Assembly: GCA_031548515.1 (NCBI GenBank)
Contig: JAVBRB010000019.1
Coordinates: 1-22,491, forward strand
Direction: 5' to 3'
Length of the DNA stretch: 22,491 bases
Source: UBA940 sp031548515
Lineage (GTDB): Bacteria; Bacteroidota; Bacteroidia; Bacteroidales; Rikenellaceae
Position numbers and translations under genes: made by a program
Notes under the pieces: generated by a model
Database searches by the model: none
What the model saw: only the letters and a program-made list of their open reading frames with translations
What the model was told of the DNA's origin: nothing
In this document: positions 15,189 to 22,491 of the stretch, piece by piece
Numbering within the stretch: the stretch's first letter is position 1
Layout of the letters: each line of letters begins with the position of its first letter

Positions 15189-15228
15189 AAAATAATAAGG
15201 GCCGCAAATTTGCGGCCCTTATTATTTT
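15189..15228. terminator. 40-bp perfect palindrome, bidirectional terminator
   Basis: Bases 15189-15208 and 15209-15228 are exact reverse complements. The core is GGGCCGCAAATTTGCGGCCC, with A-rich left and T-rich right arms that give a U-run on either strand. It lies between the convergent ends of the GH92 gene (19 nt after its stop) and korC (12 nt after its stop), so it should terminate both. Confidence 0.9.
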
Positions 15229-15240
15229 CCCTCACCCTGA

Positions 15241-15786
15241 TTATTCAGCGCGCCGGATAAGTTCTCCTCCGACCCTGATGGCTTCTTCGTTCGCCGGGAT
15301 AAGACGGTGGGAACGTTCGGGCAGAGATTTCCCGAGGCCCGCGACAACGCTCTCCATGCTCACGACAGGACGCACCTTCAGATAGCCGCCCAACACCATG
15401 GTGTTGAACACGCGGATCATACCTCGTTTCGCCGCCTCTTCGGTCGCATCTATGGTATAGATTTCGATGTCCGTACGCGTCGGCTCATGGATTATACCGT
15501 TGGTGTCGTATATCAGCACTCCACCAGGCTTTACCATAGGTTCGAACTTGTCCATGCTCTGCTGGTTCAGAATAACGGCCGTATCATATGAGTGGGCGAT
15601 GGGAGAACTGACAGGATGGTCGCTCAGGATCACCGTCACATTGGCTGTTCCTCCGCGCATTTCAGGCCCGTAAGCAGGTATCCAACTCACTTCGTAACCA
15701 TGTGCCACTCCCGAATAGGCAAGTATCTTACCCATCGAAAGCACCCCTTGTCCGCCGAAACCGGCTATGATCACTGTTTCTTTCAT
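15241..15786 (-). CDS. korC: 2-oxoacid:ferredoxin oxidoreductase, gamma subunit
   Basis: This is the gamma subunit of a four-subunit 2-oxoacid:ferredoxin oxidoreductase, the part that contributes the CoA-binding domain. The 181 residues start KETVIIAGFGGQGVLSMGKIL, a family signature, followed by SWIPAYGPEMRGGTANVTVILSD. A second ATG five codons upstream (15801) is possible; the later one fits the usual N-terminus. An 88-103 bp gap separates it from korB and contains a dispersed repeat plus heptamer-like sequence, unlike the tight spacing elsewhere in the operon. Substrate could be 2-oxoglutarate (KorC) or branched-chain 2-oxoacids (VorC); sequence alone does not settle it. Confidence 0.9.
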   Translation of the reverse strand: MKETVIIAGFGGQGVLSMGKILAYSGVAHGYEVSWIPAYGPEMRGGTANVTVILSDHPVSSPIAHSYDTAVILNQQSMDKFEPMVKPGGVLIYDTNGIIHEPTRTDIEIYTIDATEEAAKRGMIRVFNTMVLGGYLKVRPVVSMESVVAGLGKSLPERSHRLIPANEEAIRVGGELIRRAE

Positions 15787-15820
15787 TAAATGACGATTCA
15801 TAATTAATCCGGCCTTGCAG

Positions 15821-15883
15821 GCTTTTCTTCCTTCGCGTCTCGGCCGTCCGGGTAAGCTCGATGGCTCTCGACTTGGCGTCGGT
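15821..15883 (-). repeat. Dispersed repeat, copy 2, in the korB-korC spacer
   Basis: The reverse complement of this 63-bp segment aligns without gaps to 4892-4954 (about 51 of 63 identical by hand count). It lies 6 nt beyond the korB stop and is followed toward korC by TTAATTATGAATCGTCATTT, which looks like degenerate heptamers. Its layout (CGACGC, TCGA, ATCG, GGAAG blocks) also recalls element B, suggesting a distant relation. Confidence 0.65.
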
Positions 15884-15889
15884 TCGTAA

Positions 15890-16651
15890 TCAGATATTCT
15901 TTATGTCTCCCAGGTGGTAGAACGGGAACATATTCTCCTCCATCCACTTGTTGGCATCCACAGGCGACATCTTCCAACCGCTGTTGCAACTCGACACAAC
16001 TTCCACGAACGACAGTCCTTTCCCTGCCATCGAATTTTCGAAAGCCAGACGCAGGGCCTTCTTCGCCTTGCGCACCGCCGCCGGAGACTGCACGCTCTGG
16101 CGGGTCACATAGCATACCCCTTCGAGATGTGACACCATCTCGGCGATCTTGTACGGATAACCGTGGATTGTCGACTCACGGCCCTGCGGCGAAGTCGAGG
16201 TCTTCATACCCAACAGAGTCGTGGGTGCCATCTGTCCGCCTGTCATGCCGTAAATTGCGTTGTTTACATATATCACTACTATATTTTCGCCGCGGTTGCA
16301 GGCATGGATCGTCTCGCCGGCCCCGATCGCCGAAAGATCGCCGTCGCCCTGGTAGGTAAAAACCATTTTAGCGGGCGTAAGGCGTTTTACAGCAGTCGCC
16401 ACGGCGCATGCGCGTCCATGGGCGGCCTGTATCCAATCGATGTCTATGTAATTGTATGCAAACACGGAGCATCCCACAGGGCTGACGCCGACAGTCCGTT
16501 CCTGCATGCCCATTTCCTCAATGATCTCGGCCACGAGTTTATGGATAGTCCCGTGGCTGCAGCCGGGGCAATAGTGCATGACCGTGCCGGTCAGCAGCGG
16601 TGTTTTGCCGTAGACGCGGTTCTCTTCAGATATTTTCACTTCAAAAGCCAT
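15890..16651 (-). CDS. korB: 2-oxoacid:ferredoxin oxidoreductase, TPP-binding beta subunit
   Basis: The beta subunit binds thiamine diphosphate and one 4Fe-4S cluster. In 253 residues it shows HYCPGCSHG (C28, C31), VGCS (C61), the TPP/Mg signature G102-D-G-D with VNNAIYGMTGGQ (129-140), and a late SSCNSGW that may supply another cluster ligand. It starts 5 nt after the korA stop, so the two are co-translated. Together with the alpha subunit it forms the decarboxylating centre that passes electrons to ferredoxin while making an acyl-CoA. Family is certain; substrate is inferred. Confidence 0.93.
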   Translation of the reverse strand: MAFEVKISEENRVYGKTPLLTGTVMHYCPGCSHGTIHKLVAEIIEEMGMQERTVGVSPVGCSVFAYNYIDIDWIQAAHGRACAVATAVKRLTPAKMVFTYQGDGDLSAIGAGETIHACNRGENIVVIYVNNAIYGMTGGQMAPTTLLGMKTSTSPQGRESTIHGYPYKIAEMVSHLEGVCYVTRQSVQSPAAVRKAKKALRLAFENSMAGKGLSFVEVVSSCNSGWKMSPVDANKWMEENMFPFYHLGDIKNI

Positions 16652-16656
16652 AAAGC

Positions 16657-17745
16657 CTATTCCTTTATGAGTTTGGCCCTAAGCGCTCCGTAAATTTCAT
16701 CCGGCGAATAGATCATTCCCCCCATACGTCCGTAGTGTTCGACCGGGACGGGGCCGGTGACGGCCAGCCTTACGTCCTCGATCATCTGGCCGGCATTTAG
16801 TTCCGGAACCAGGAAGCCCTTCACTTTCTGCGAAAGGTCAGCGATTCGTTTTGCGGGGAACGGCCACAGCGTTACCGGACGCAGCAACCCGACTTTCAGC
16901 CCGACTTCGCGCGCCATGTATACCGCTTCGGAAGCAATGCGGGCCGATGAACCGAAAGCAACCATCACATAATCGGCGTCTTCGGTCATCAATTCCTCAC
17001 AGCGCACTTCCGCAGCCTCTATAGCGCGGTATTTCTCCTGTAAATGAATATTCTTGTTCTCCTGTCTCTGGGGGGCGAGTTCAAGCGAAGTGGCGACATT
17101 ACGCACCCGGCCCGGGTGTTTACCGGTCACAGCCCAACGGTCGGACATCGCCGATATCTCGGCGTCCGTCCAGCGGTCTCTCCTGCGGCTCATAACCACT
17201 TTCTCCATCATCTGCCCGATGATGCCGTCCGACAGCATCATCACAGGGGTGCGGTATTTGAAGGCCAGGTCGAATCCGTCGAACACGAAGTCGAACATCT
17301 CCTGTACCGAGTTCGGCGCCAGCACTATCATATGGAAATCGCCGTGGGCTCCGCCTTTGACAGCTTGGAAATAGTCGGCCTGCGAAGGCTGGATAGTCCC
17401 CAACCCCGGACCGCCCCTCTGCACATTCACAATAAGGCATGGCAATTCCGCTCCGGCCAGATAGCTTATTCCTTCGGCCATAAGGCTTATGCCGGGACTC
17501 GACGACGAAGTCATCACGCGCTTGCCGCATGCCGCGCCGCCGTAGACCATGTTGACAGAGGCAATCTCGCTTTCGGCCTGCAGCACTACCATACCGGTAG
17601 TTTCCCAGGGACGCAGCTCCATCAGCGTTTCCAGAATCTCGCTCTGAGGCGTAATGGGATAACCGAAATACCCGTCGCACCCGCTTCGGATCGCGCCTTC
17701 GGCCACAGCCTCATTGCCCTTCATCAGTTTTACCTCTTCTTCCAT
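16657..17745 (-). CDS. korA: 2-oxoacid:ferredoxin oxidoreductase, alpha subunit (KorA/VorB)
   Basis: The alpha subunit carries the pyrimidine-binding domain. The 362-residue protein begins MEEEVKLMKGNEAVAEGAI and contains GYFGYPITPQSEILE (about 25-39), TSSSSPGISLMAEGISYLAGAELPC and NVQRGGPGLGTIQPSQADYFQ, all standard for this family. The C-terminal half has the domain II pattern (LLRPVTLWPFP, VPELNAGQM). In this short-alpha form, close relatives are often labelled 3-methyl-2-oxobutanoate dehydrogenase VorB, and others 2-oxoglutarate KorA; I use korA without claiming the substrate. It lies 30 nt after the ferredoxin gene. A G-rich GGGAGGGGAG stretch precedes its start. Confidence 0.92.
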   Translation of the reverse strand: MEEEVKLMKGNEAVAEGAIRSGCDGYFGYPITPQSEILETLMELRPWETTGMVVLQAESEIASVNMVYGGAACGKRVMTSSSSPGISLMAEGISYLAGAELPCLIVNVQRGGPGLGTIQPSQADYFQAVKGGAHGDFHMIVLAPNSVQEMFDFVFDGFDLAFKYRTPVMMLSDGIIGQMMEKVVMSRRRDRWTDAEISAMSDRWAVTGKHPGRVRNVATSLELAPQRQENKNIHLQEKYRAIEAAEVRCEELMTEDADYVMVAFGSSARIASEAVYMAREVGLKVGLLRPVTLWPFPAKRIADLSQKVKGFLVPELNAGQMIEDVRLAVTGPVPVEHYGRMGGMIYSPDEIYGALRAKLIKE

Positions 17746-17775
17746 CTCTCTTGCAACTCCCCTCCCATTTATTAT

Positions 17776-18009
17776 TTACGCTTCCTGATCCCGCTGCCTG
17801 TAAACCGTGATGCAACTGTCGGGACACACTATTGCGCAGTTGGCACATCCGGTGCAGGCGCCGGGATTCGCTTTCAAAGAATATGGATATCCCTTTCCGT
17901 TGACGTCTTTCGACAATGCCAACACGTCGAACGGACACGACACCACACACACGGAGCAGCCTTTGCATCTCTCCGTATCCACCACAACACATCCTTTTAT
18001 CCCGGCCAT
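17776..18009 (-). CDS. korD: 2-oxoacid:ferredoxin oxidoreductase, 2x[4Fe-4S] delta subunit
   Basis: This 77-residue ferredoxin-like subunit has two complete cluster motifs: C15-x2-C18-x2-C21-x3-C25-P and C52-x2-C55-x2-C58-x3-C62-P. It is the first gene of the operon and would relay electrons from the TPP centre to free ferredoxin. Two further cysteines (C7, C66) are outside the motifs. A perfect -7 box lies at 18037-18044. Gene order delta-alpha-beta-gamma is common for this complex in Bacteroidota. Confidence 0.92.
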   Translation of the reverse strand: MAGIKGCVVVDTERCKGCSVCVVSCPFDVLALSKDVNGKGYPYSLKANPGACTGCANCAIVCPDSCITVYRQRDQEA

Positions 18010-18036
18010 ACCATCGACACATTACGAATCTATTAA

Positions 18037-18044
18037 CAAAGATA
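18037..18044 (-). promoter_or_regulatory. -7 promoter box (TATCTTTG) for the kor operon
   Basis: An exact TAnnTTTG match lies 27 nt upstream of the korD ATG. About 19 nt further upstream a T-rich stretch (GTTTTTATG on the minus strand) could serve as the -33 element. Confidence 0.65.
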
Positions 18045-18183
18045 AAGAAACTTCATAAAAACATAACTGAATTTACGTTTTTTTAATACAGATTTAACGA
18101 AAAATCAACAAATAACTTTCAGTCTGAAGTTTATATAATTATTAAGAATGGACTGCAATCGTTACAAAATTCAATAAAAGCAC

Positions 18184-18191
18184 TATCTTTG
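18184..18191 (+). promoter_or_regulatory. -7 promoter box (TATCTTTG) for the MATE gene
   Basis: An exact TAnnTTTG match lies 35 nt before ATG 18227. The short leader contains CTGAG-TAC-CTCAG (18205-18217), a 5-bp hairpin or operator-like inverted repeat just downstream of the predicted transcription start. Confidence 0.65.
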
Positions 18192-18226
18192 CGGGCTTTT
18201 ACGGCTGAGTACCTCAGTTCATCGCC

Positions 18227-19603
18227 ATGCAGACCAATAAAATGATCAAGAACAGCAGCCTGAAAGGGGAATACCGCAAGACGATGAACCTCGCCGTTCC
18301 GATCGTGCTTTCACAGGTCGGGCAACTCTTCGTGCAGTTCGTCGACAATGCCATGGTTGGGCGGCTCGGCGCGGTACCTCTCGCGGGGGTAGCGTTCGCC
18401 GGAAACATTTTCTTCTTCCTTTTCATTTTTGGAATAGGCATAGCTGTCGGACTGACTCCTCTGGTGGGGGAACTCTACGCACAGGGCAAACATCGCAAAT
18501 CCGCCTCATACCTGCAAAATTCCATCATACTGTACCTATCCACAGGCGCCGTGATTTGCGTCATACAGTTGGCCGTCATACCGCTGTTCAAATACATGGG
18601 CCAGCCCGGAGAGGTTCTGGAAGCCGGGATACCATATTACAGATACCTGGCATGGTCGATGATCCCGTTCATGCTGTTCATGGCGTTCAAGCAATTCCTG
18701 GAAGGTATCGGCAACACGAAAGCGGCGATGGTCATCACGATCGTATCGAACGTCGTGAACGTCGTTTTCAACTGGCTGCTCATCTACGGTAAATTCGGCT
18801 TCCCAGAGATGGGGGCCGCCGGCGCGGGACTTTCGACACTTATTTCAAGGATACTGACGCCGGTACTCATCATAAGCTATTTCATGTGGAACCAGTCGTT
18901 CAGGCGTTACATGTCGTTTTACCATGTCAGAAATTTTTCGCGCAGAAGGATAGGCTCGCTGCTCTCCGTGGGGTTTCCGATATCGGTGCAGATGACGCTC
19001 GAAGGGGGCGCATTCGCCATCACAGGGATTATGATGGGATGGTTCGGCACGGTAGCGCTGGCCGCCAACCAGATCGCCATAACAATCGCCAACATGGCTT
19101 TCATGATCGTGTTGAGCCTCGGTTCCGCCACCACCATACGGGTCAGCCACGAATACGGCGCGAAGAACTTCACCGGCATACGCCGTATCGCATCGAGCAC
19201 TTTCCGGACAGGCCTGTTGTGGAATACTTTCACGGCGATCCTGTTCATCGCCGGGTGCAACCTGCTACCGCAGATATTTACGCATGACAACGACGTGACA
19301 GCCATGGCCGGAAGCTTTCTCATCTTCGTGGGCCTGTTCCAGTTCTCAGACGGGATGCAGGTGATGTCGCTCAGCATACTGCGCGGAATGCAGGACGTGA
19401 AAGCCACATCTGTCATCGCTTTCATTTCATATATCATGATAAATATCCCCGTGGGATACCTTTTTGCTTTCACTTTCGGCATGGGGCCGCAAGGTCTCTG
19501 GATGGGCTACATTTTCGGCCTTACCATTGCCGCCGCGCTTCTCTATTCGCGCTATCGCCGCATCACGACTAAATTAGAGAAGGCTGCGGAAACCCAAAAG
19601 TGA
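18227..19603 (+). CDS. MATE-family efflux transporter (NorM-like)
   Basis: This 458-residue membrane protein has about 12 hydrophobic helices in two similar halves, as in MATE exporters that use Na+ or H+ gradients to expel cationic drugs or metabolites. Family segments include the N-terminal RKTMNLAVPIVLSQVGQLFVQFVDNAMVGRLG (about 17-48), ANQIAITIANMAFM, and the second-half SLSILRGMQDVKATSVIAFISY. Length is typical. A short basic tail follows the last helix. It is a single-gene unit with its own promoter, divergent from the kor operon, and ricT follows with a separate promoter. A Na+-coupled mechanism would suit a cell with Na+-NQR, but this is inference; substrate is unknown. Confidence 0.93.
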   Translation: MQTNKMIKNSSLKGEYRKTMNLAVPIVLSQVGQLFVQFVDNAMVGRLGAVPLAGVAFAGNIFFFLFIFGIGIAVGLTPLVGELYAQGKHRKSASYLQNSIILYLSTGAVICVIQLAVIPLFKYMGQPGEVLEAGIPYYRYLAWSMIPFMLFMAFKQFLEGIGNTKAAMVITIVSNVVNVVFNWLLIYGKFGFPEMGAAGAGLSTLISRILTPVLIISYFMWNQSFRRYMSFYHVRNFSRRRIGSLLSVGFPISVQMTLEGGAFAITGIMMGWFGTVALAANQIAITIANMAFMIVLSLGSATTIRVSHEYGAKNFTGIRRIASSTFRTGLLWNTFTAILFIAGCNLLPQIFTHDNDVTAMAGSFLIFVGLFQFSDGMQVMSLSILRGMQDVKATSVIAFISYIMINIPVGYLFAFTFGMGPQGLWMGYIFGLTIAAALLYSRYRRITTKLEKAAETQK

Positions 19604-19621
19604 TAATAAAATTCTTTTTTC

Positions 19622-19629
19622 TATCTTTG
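19622..19629 (+). promoter_or_regulatory. -7 promoter box (TATCTTTG) for ricT-gldH-trmB
   Basis: An exact TAnnTTTG match lies 25 nt before the ricT ATG, in the 51-bp gap after the MATE gene. It predicts a very short leader and one transcript for the three downstream genes. Confidence 0.65.
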
Positions 19630-19654
19630 TAGAACACTACATAGACAAACAAAC

Positions 19655-21133
19655 ATGAGTTGCAATCATAATAACGGGAAGTGCAAGTTGGACATGGGAC
19701 GCGGATGCATCTTCTGCAACGGCGGCACCGAAGCGGAAGCCGTGATCTGCGAGGGATGTTTCAAACTCCACGAAACGGACTGGCTGGCAGCATACCCCGA
19801 CAACGTACCCACCGATATTTTCGAGGTGCGGTTCAAGAATACGCGCAAAAGCTACTATAGGAACGTCAACGACCTGCCTCTCAAAAAAGGCGATATCGTG
19901 GCCGTGGAGGCTTCTCCCGGGCACGACATAGGTATCATATCGCTGACAGGCGACATGGTGGCCCGCCAGATGAAGCGCGTGGGCTTCAATCCGTTCAACG
20001 GCGAGTTCAAGACGATTTACCGCAAGGCCAAGCCCTACGACCTGGAAAAATGGCAGGAAGCCATTGCACTGGAGCACGAGACTATGATCCGTTCGCGCCA
20101 GATCGCCAAGGAATTGAACCTCGACATGAAGATCGGCGACGTGGAATACCAGGGCGACCGCATAAAGGCCATCTTCTATTATATCGCCGACGGGCGTGTC
20201 GACTTCCGTGAACTCATCAAGGTCTTCGCATCGGAATTCGGCATCAAGGTCGAGATGAAGCAGATCGGGGCGCGCCAGGAAGCCGGACGTATCGGCGGTC
20301 TCGGTTCATGCGGCAGAGAATTGTGCTGCGCGTCGTGGATATCGAGTTTTTCATCGGTGACGACTGGCGCCGCACGCACTCAGGACATTTCGCTCAATCC
20401 GCAGAAACTCGCCGGACAGTGCTGCAAACTGAAATGCTGCCTGGTCTATGAACTCGATGCGTATATCGACGCACGCAAATCTCTGCCACGCGTCAACGAG
20501 CCTCTGCAGGCACAGGACGGCGACTACTATCTGGTTTCGAGCGACGTGTTGCGCCACATGATGAGTTTCAGCACCGTTCCTGGAGCGGCCGTAGGCAGTA
20601 TCACGCTCCCGGCATCGAAAGTGCGCGAGGTAATAGAGATGAACCGCCGCGGCAAAAAGCCGGAAACACTCACGGGAATGCAGCCGCAAACGCATAAAGA
20701 GGAAGAGCCTGAATTTGTCAACATGATAGGCGAAGACAGTATTACCCGTTTCGATCCGGCAAAAAAGAACCGCAACCGCGGAGGAAGAAACCGGGGTGGA
20801 AATCGCAGCGAGAACAACAATAGCGAAGGAAACCGTAGTGAAGGGGGAAATGGAGTAGGAAACCAAGATAACCGCCAGCATAATCAAAACAGGGAACATG
20901 GCGGCAACCGCAAAAAACAGGAAGGAGGAGGAGACCGAGACAGCCGGTATAACAACCGGAACAGAGAGCAGTCAGGTAATCGTCCTAAGCAGGATGGTCA
21001 ACAAGGTGTAGGCACCCGACAGTCGCGCGATGGCAGGCAGGGGCAACAGAGCGGCGGAAACCGCGAGCGACACGAAGGCCGCAGCAACAACCGAAACCAT
21101 CAGTCGACACCCAAGACCGACAAAACCGAATAG
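19655..21133 (+). CDS. ricT: RicT/PSP1-family iron-sulfur protein with disordered tail
   Basis: RicT (YaaT) in Bacillus belongs to a complex that holds 4Fe-4S clusters and affects mRNA processing and phosphorelay. The core (about residues 45-275) has the PSP1 features, including RQIGARQEAG-type sequence (KQIGARQEAGRIGG), GSCGRELCC and GQCCKLKCC. Before it is a Cys-rich N-terminus (C3, C10, C18, C21, C32, C35) that could bind zinc or another cluster. From about residue 369 to 492 comes a low-complexity tail rich in Asn, Arg, Gly and Gln (NRGGRNRGG repeats), probably disordered and RNA-binding. The partners RicA and RicF are not encoded here. The stop is directly followed by the gldH GTG. Confidence 0.88.
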   Translation: MSCNHNNGKCKLDMGRGCIFCNGGTEAEAVICEGCFKLHETDWLAAYPDNVPTDIFEVRFKNTRKSYYRNVNDLPLKKGDIVAVEASPGHDIGIISLTGDMVARQMKRVGFNPFNGEFKTIYRKAKPYDLEKWQEAIALEHETMIRSRQIAKELNLDMKIGDVEYQGDRIKAIFYYIADGRVDFRELIKVFASEFGIKVEMKQIGARQEAGRIGGLGSCGRELCCASWISSFSSVTTGAARTQDISLNPQKLAGQCCKLKCCLVYELDAYIDARKSLPRVNEPLQAQDGDYYLVSSDVLRHMMSFSTVPGAAVGSITLPASKVREVIEMNRRGKKPETLTGMQPQTHKEEEPEFVNMIGEDSITRFDPAKKNRNRGGRNRGGNRSENNNSEGNRSEGGNGVGNQDNRQHNQNREHGGNRKKQEGGGDRDSRYNNRNREQSGNRPKQDGQQGVGTRQSRDGRQGQQSGGNRERHEGRSNNRNHQSTPKTDKTE

Positions 21134-21586
21134 GTGAAAAATAATACCATAACATACGTAAAAGCATTACGGGCGGCAGCACTACTGCTGCCCTTTTGCT
21201 GGATTTCATGTATATCGCACCACGATACCGCAGCAGTCGGCGTGAACCCCGAAGGATGGCGCCGTCCAGCCGTATTAGTGTATATGAACACCGATACAGC
21301 GACACTGAAAGAGGCGGCTTTCGTGCTCCGCTACGGCCCCGAAGCAGACCCCCGCAACGGAACGTACGTCATTGAGGCACAGTCGCCGTCGGGAGCGCGG
21401 ACAAGGGATACGCTCAGTGTCGCGATAATGCCTGTTTCGTCGGGAAACAGCATTCAGGAAATACGCCTGCCCTACCGCACCCATGTCAGACTGGCAGAAA
21501 AAGGCGATTATGTCTTCACAGTCACTCCTCCTCTTGGAACTAACGATATATGGAGCGTGGCGATAGATTTCAAAAAATTACCGTAA
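21134..21586 (+). CDS. gldH: GldH-like lipoprotein
   Basis: The 150-residue protein begins with a GTG that directly abuts the ricT stop (TAGGTG); no ATG occurs early enough to serve instead. A hydrophobic stretch (ALRAAALLLPFCWISC) ends in a possible lipidation Cys26, although WISC is a weak lipobox. The remainder is a beta-rich domain ending NDIWSVAIDFKKLP, resembling GldH, a lipoprotein first tied to gliding in flavobacteria but also present in non-gliding Bacteroidota. Position directly after ricT is the usual context for gldH in this phylum and is the main support. The stop overlaps the trmB start by one base (TAATG). Confidence 0.72.
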   Translation: MKNNTITYVKALRAAALLLPFCWISCISHHDTAAVGVNPEGWRRPAVLVYMNTDTATLKEAAFVLRYGPEADPRNGTYVIEAQSPSGARTRDTLSVAIMPVSSGNSIQEIRLPYRTHVRLAEKGDYVFTVTPPLGTNDIWSVAIDFKKLP

Positions 21587-22287
21587 TGGGAAAAGATAAA
21601 TTACGCAAATTCGCCGAGAACCTGACGTTCGGAAACCTGGTACAGCCTGATTTCGACGATATGTTCCGCAAAGACCACGGCCTGAAGGGATGTTGGCATC
21701 GCGATTTCTTTCATAACAGCAATCCGATAGTGCTGGAGCTGGGCTGCGGGAAAGGCGAATATACAGTCGGACTCGGCGCGGCGGATCCAGGCAAGAACCA
21801 TCTGGGCGTGGACATCAAGGGTGCGCGCATGTGGCGCGGGGCAAAGACCGCTACCGAAATGCAGATGTCAAACGTCGGGTTTCTGCGCACCCGTATCGAA
21901 TTCATCAACTCATTCTTCGCCTCAGGCGAGGTCTCCGAGATCTGGGTGACCTTCCCCGATCCCCAACTCAAGAAAGGGCGCGAGAAGAAACGCCTCACTT
22001 CGCCGGTATTTCTCGCATATTATGCACAATTTCTTGCTCCGGGAGGCGCTATACACCTGAAAACCGACTCCCTGGAACTTCATGAATACACCAGGCGCGT
22101 GATCGAAGTGAACGGCCTTCCGTGCGAAGTCGCCAACAACGACATCTACGGAACCGGATTCGCCGATGCCGCCATGTCCATCAAAACGACTTATGAACGC
22201 CGGTTCCTCGAAGAGGGCAAGCCTATAACCTACCTTAAATTCGGGTTAGGCGGCCGGCAGGAGTTCGAAATGGTTTATGACGATTAA
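21586..22287 (+). CDS. trmB: tRNA (guanine-N7-)-methyltransferase
   Basis: TrmB forms m7G46 in the variable loop of tRNAs using S-adenosylmethionine. The 233 residues show the SAM-binding motif ELGCGKGEYT (51-60), an acidic loop GVDIKGAR (74-81) and the family signature FPDPQLKKGREKKRL (123-137), followed by LTSPVFLAYYAQFLAPGG and HLKTDS. The ATG at 21586 overlaps the gldH stop by one base, which fixes the start; an upstream ATG at 21550 lies inside gldH. The C-terminus TTYERRFLEEGKPITYLKF is typical. It is the last gene of the ricT unit. Confidence 0.96.
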   Translation: MGKDKLRKFAENLTFGNLVQPDFDDMFRKDHGLKGCWHRDFFHNSNPIVLELGCGKGEYTVGLGAADPGKNHLGVDIKGARMWRGAKTATEMQMSNVGFLRTRIEFINSFFASGEVSEIWVTFPDPQLKKGREKKRLTSPVFLAYYAQFLAPGGAIHLKTDSLELHEYTRRVIEVNGLPCEVANNDIYGTGFADAAMSIKTTYERRFLEEGKPITYLKFGLGGRQEFEMVYDD

Positions 22288-22491
22288 AAAAAACCGGTTC
22301 CAAAAACACTAGCGGTCTGAAGATCGTAACTCAATGAAAAACATATAATGAGAATTTGTCTAAAAATGTGACAAATAAAATACTGGCAGTCAGTTGATTA
22401 AGTGGCGATTATTACGTATTTTTATGTTTCTCAAGACATTAAAGATTCGTGACAAATTATCCAAGTAACCTCACCGAAAGCCAGTATCGTA
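22288..22491. other. Non-coding right end with short repeats
   Basis: No gene or clear terminator is seen. GTGACAAAT occurs twice in direct orientation (22368-22376 and 22449-22457), and ATACTGGC (22380-22387) is mirrored by GCCAGTAT (22480-22487). The window ends before their meaning is clear; they may flank or terminate a mobile element or belong to a promoter region beyond the edge. Confidence 0.45.

Noticed and set aside
15804..16115. Minus-strand frame of 103 codons
   Set aside because: It overlaps korB in another frame and ends in the dispersed repeat; no independent evidence.
17044..18036. Plus-strand frame of 330 codons
   Set aside because: Antisense to korA and korD, which carry diagnostic motifs.

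Overview
The window looks like chromosome of a moderately GC-rich Bacteroidota bacterium. The best guess is an Alistipes/Rikenellaceae-type gut anaerobe; this is inferred from gene content, with no rRNA to confirm it. Supporting signs are -7 boxes of the Bacteroidota type (TAnnTTTG) before several genes, a DUF4290 gene, a DUF4369/TlpA-type lipoprotein, the ricT-gldH pair, a GH92 mannosidase, and a six-gene Na+-NQR operon beside a ferredoxin-dependent 2-oxoacid oxidoreductase operon. I see no tRNA, rRNA, CRISPR array or intact insertion sequence.

Layout. 1-3267 (minus): DUF4290 protein, then a thioredoxin-fold lipoprotein that has lost its CxxC, then lpxH and thyA, which overlap as ATGA; thyA runs off the left edge. 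3513-4658 (plus): a sigma-54 activator with a degenerate receiver and no DNA-binding domain, closed by a perfect 12-bp hairpin. 4709-5161: non-coding and rich in repeats and palindromes. 5162-6394 (minus): a secreted orphan protein. 6588-12648 (minus): nqrA-B-C-D-E-F. 12897-15170 (plus): an exported GH92 alpha-mannosidase. A 40-bp perfect palindrome separates it from the convergent korD-A-B-C operon (15241-18009, minus). 18227-19603 (plus): a MATE exporter. 19655-22287 (plus): ricT-gldH-trmB, tightly packed. 22288-22491: non-coding, with short repeats.

How it fits together. KorABCD would oxidise a 2-oxoacid and reduce ferredoxin. Na+-NQR oxidises NADH, reduces quinone and pumps Na+. Both are typical of anaerobic Bacteroidota energy metabolism. 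GH92 trims mannose from glycans. LpxH and ThyA are housekeeping enzymes.

The main unexplained material is non-coding. Two related ~125-bp elements with terminal inverted repeats each abut the stop codon of an nqr gene. A second dispersed repeat occurs at 4892-4954 and 15821-15883. Several spacers share the order stop codon, hairpin element, heptanucleotide repeats, start codon. The most notable protein is the HTH-less sigma-54 activator. I found no obviously new multi-gene defence or biosynthetic system.
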